A stretch of 42,329 nucleotides of DNA from Lachnospiraceae bacterium (GTDB taxonomy: Bacteria; Bacillota; Clostridia; Lachnospirales; Lachnospiraceae). The translations under genes and the position numbers were made by a program. Shown here piece by piece: positions 42,267 through 42,329 of this stretch (the first letter of the stretch is position 1; the number at the start of each line of letters is the position of its first letter). The stretch is taken from the NCBI GenBank assembly GCA_017513125.1, contig JAFWDI010000004.1, forward strand, positions 1-42,329, given 5' to 3'. Under the pieces are notes generated by a model, which was given only the letters and a program-made list of their open reading frames with translations, searched no databases and was not told where the DNA came from.

Positions 42267-42329
42267 ACGGCGGACCCGCTGCATTTCCGGGCGGGGTATT
42301 GTTTGGCTCTGCCCGTTGTGTTACAGTTA

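Overview
This window looks like a stretch of chromosome from an anaerobic, GC-rich member of the Clostridia (Firmicutes); I estimate GC at near 60% by eye. The reasons are strong AGGAGG-type ribosome binding sites, sigma-A-like promoters (TTGACA-N17-TATAAT), an Enterococcus-type ntp V-ATPase operon, a flavin reductase/rubredoxin fusion, 2-hydroxyacyl-CoA dehydratase-like genes, and an IscR-like Rrf2 regulator beside cysK and an iscS-iscU pair. I cannot name the genus. I see no phage, insertion sequence, CRISPR array, rRNA or tRNA. The window holds 41 protein genes, one tmRNA and many readable regulatory sites.

Layout. (1) 1-2524, minus: two adjacent 2-hydroxyacyl-CoA dehydratase-family subunits; the downstream one runs off the left edge. 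(2) 2725-4851, plus: an iron-type alcohol dehydrogenase, then a NifX-like/SlyD-like fusion with a His/Cys-rich linker. (3) 4992-6568, minus: two MoaF-like paralogues. (4) 6795-8877: divergent HtrA protease and D-lyxose isomerase. (5) 9020-14483, metal homeostasis: an ArsR-type repressor divergent from a free-standing HMA metallochaperone and a Zn/Cd-type P1B ATPase, then a DUF6110-like membrane-anchored protein coupled to a second, atypical metal ATPase. (6) 14613-16555: a lipoprotein, a flavin reductase-rubredoxin and a nitroreductase. (7) 16670-21498, sulfur and Fe-S: an IscR-like Rrf2 regulator, cysK, an O-acetylhomoserine sulfhydrylase, iscS and iscU. (8) 21655-25396: a URO-D family protein (minus), an M20 amidohydrolase and mnmA. 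(9) 25599-34436: a complete nine-gene V-ATPase operon in the order F-I-K-E-C-G-A-B-D, with the c-ring ligands of a sodium pump. (10) 34446-42266: two MATE exporters, argD, tmRNA, a lipoprotein, a VOC protein, a HAD phosphatase, an ECF S component and an unknown protein.

How the parts fit. Sulfur assimilation feeds cysteine (CysK), the IscS/IscU pair turns cysteine sulfur into Fe-S clusters, and MnmA uses IscS sulfur for tRNA thiolation. The cysK and iscS promoters carry the same 25-bp operator, identical at all 18 non-spacer positions and in opposite orientation. The adjacent Rrf2 protein has the three-cysteine pattern of a cluster-sensing IscR, so the whole group probably answers to Fe-S status. 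The two metal ATPase units each have their own promoter and dyad operator.

The most original signals are the shared operator, the NifX/SlyD fusion with a metal-binding hinge, a pair of related hairpin-rich repeat elements (18287-18423 and 21501-21627), the ArsR tandem dyads, and a dehydratase subunit that appears to have lost the cluster cysteines. I do not see one large unknown system.
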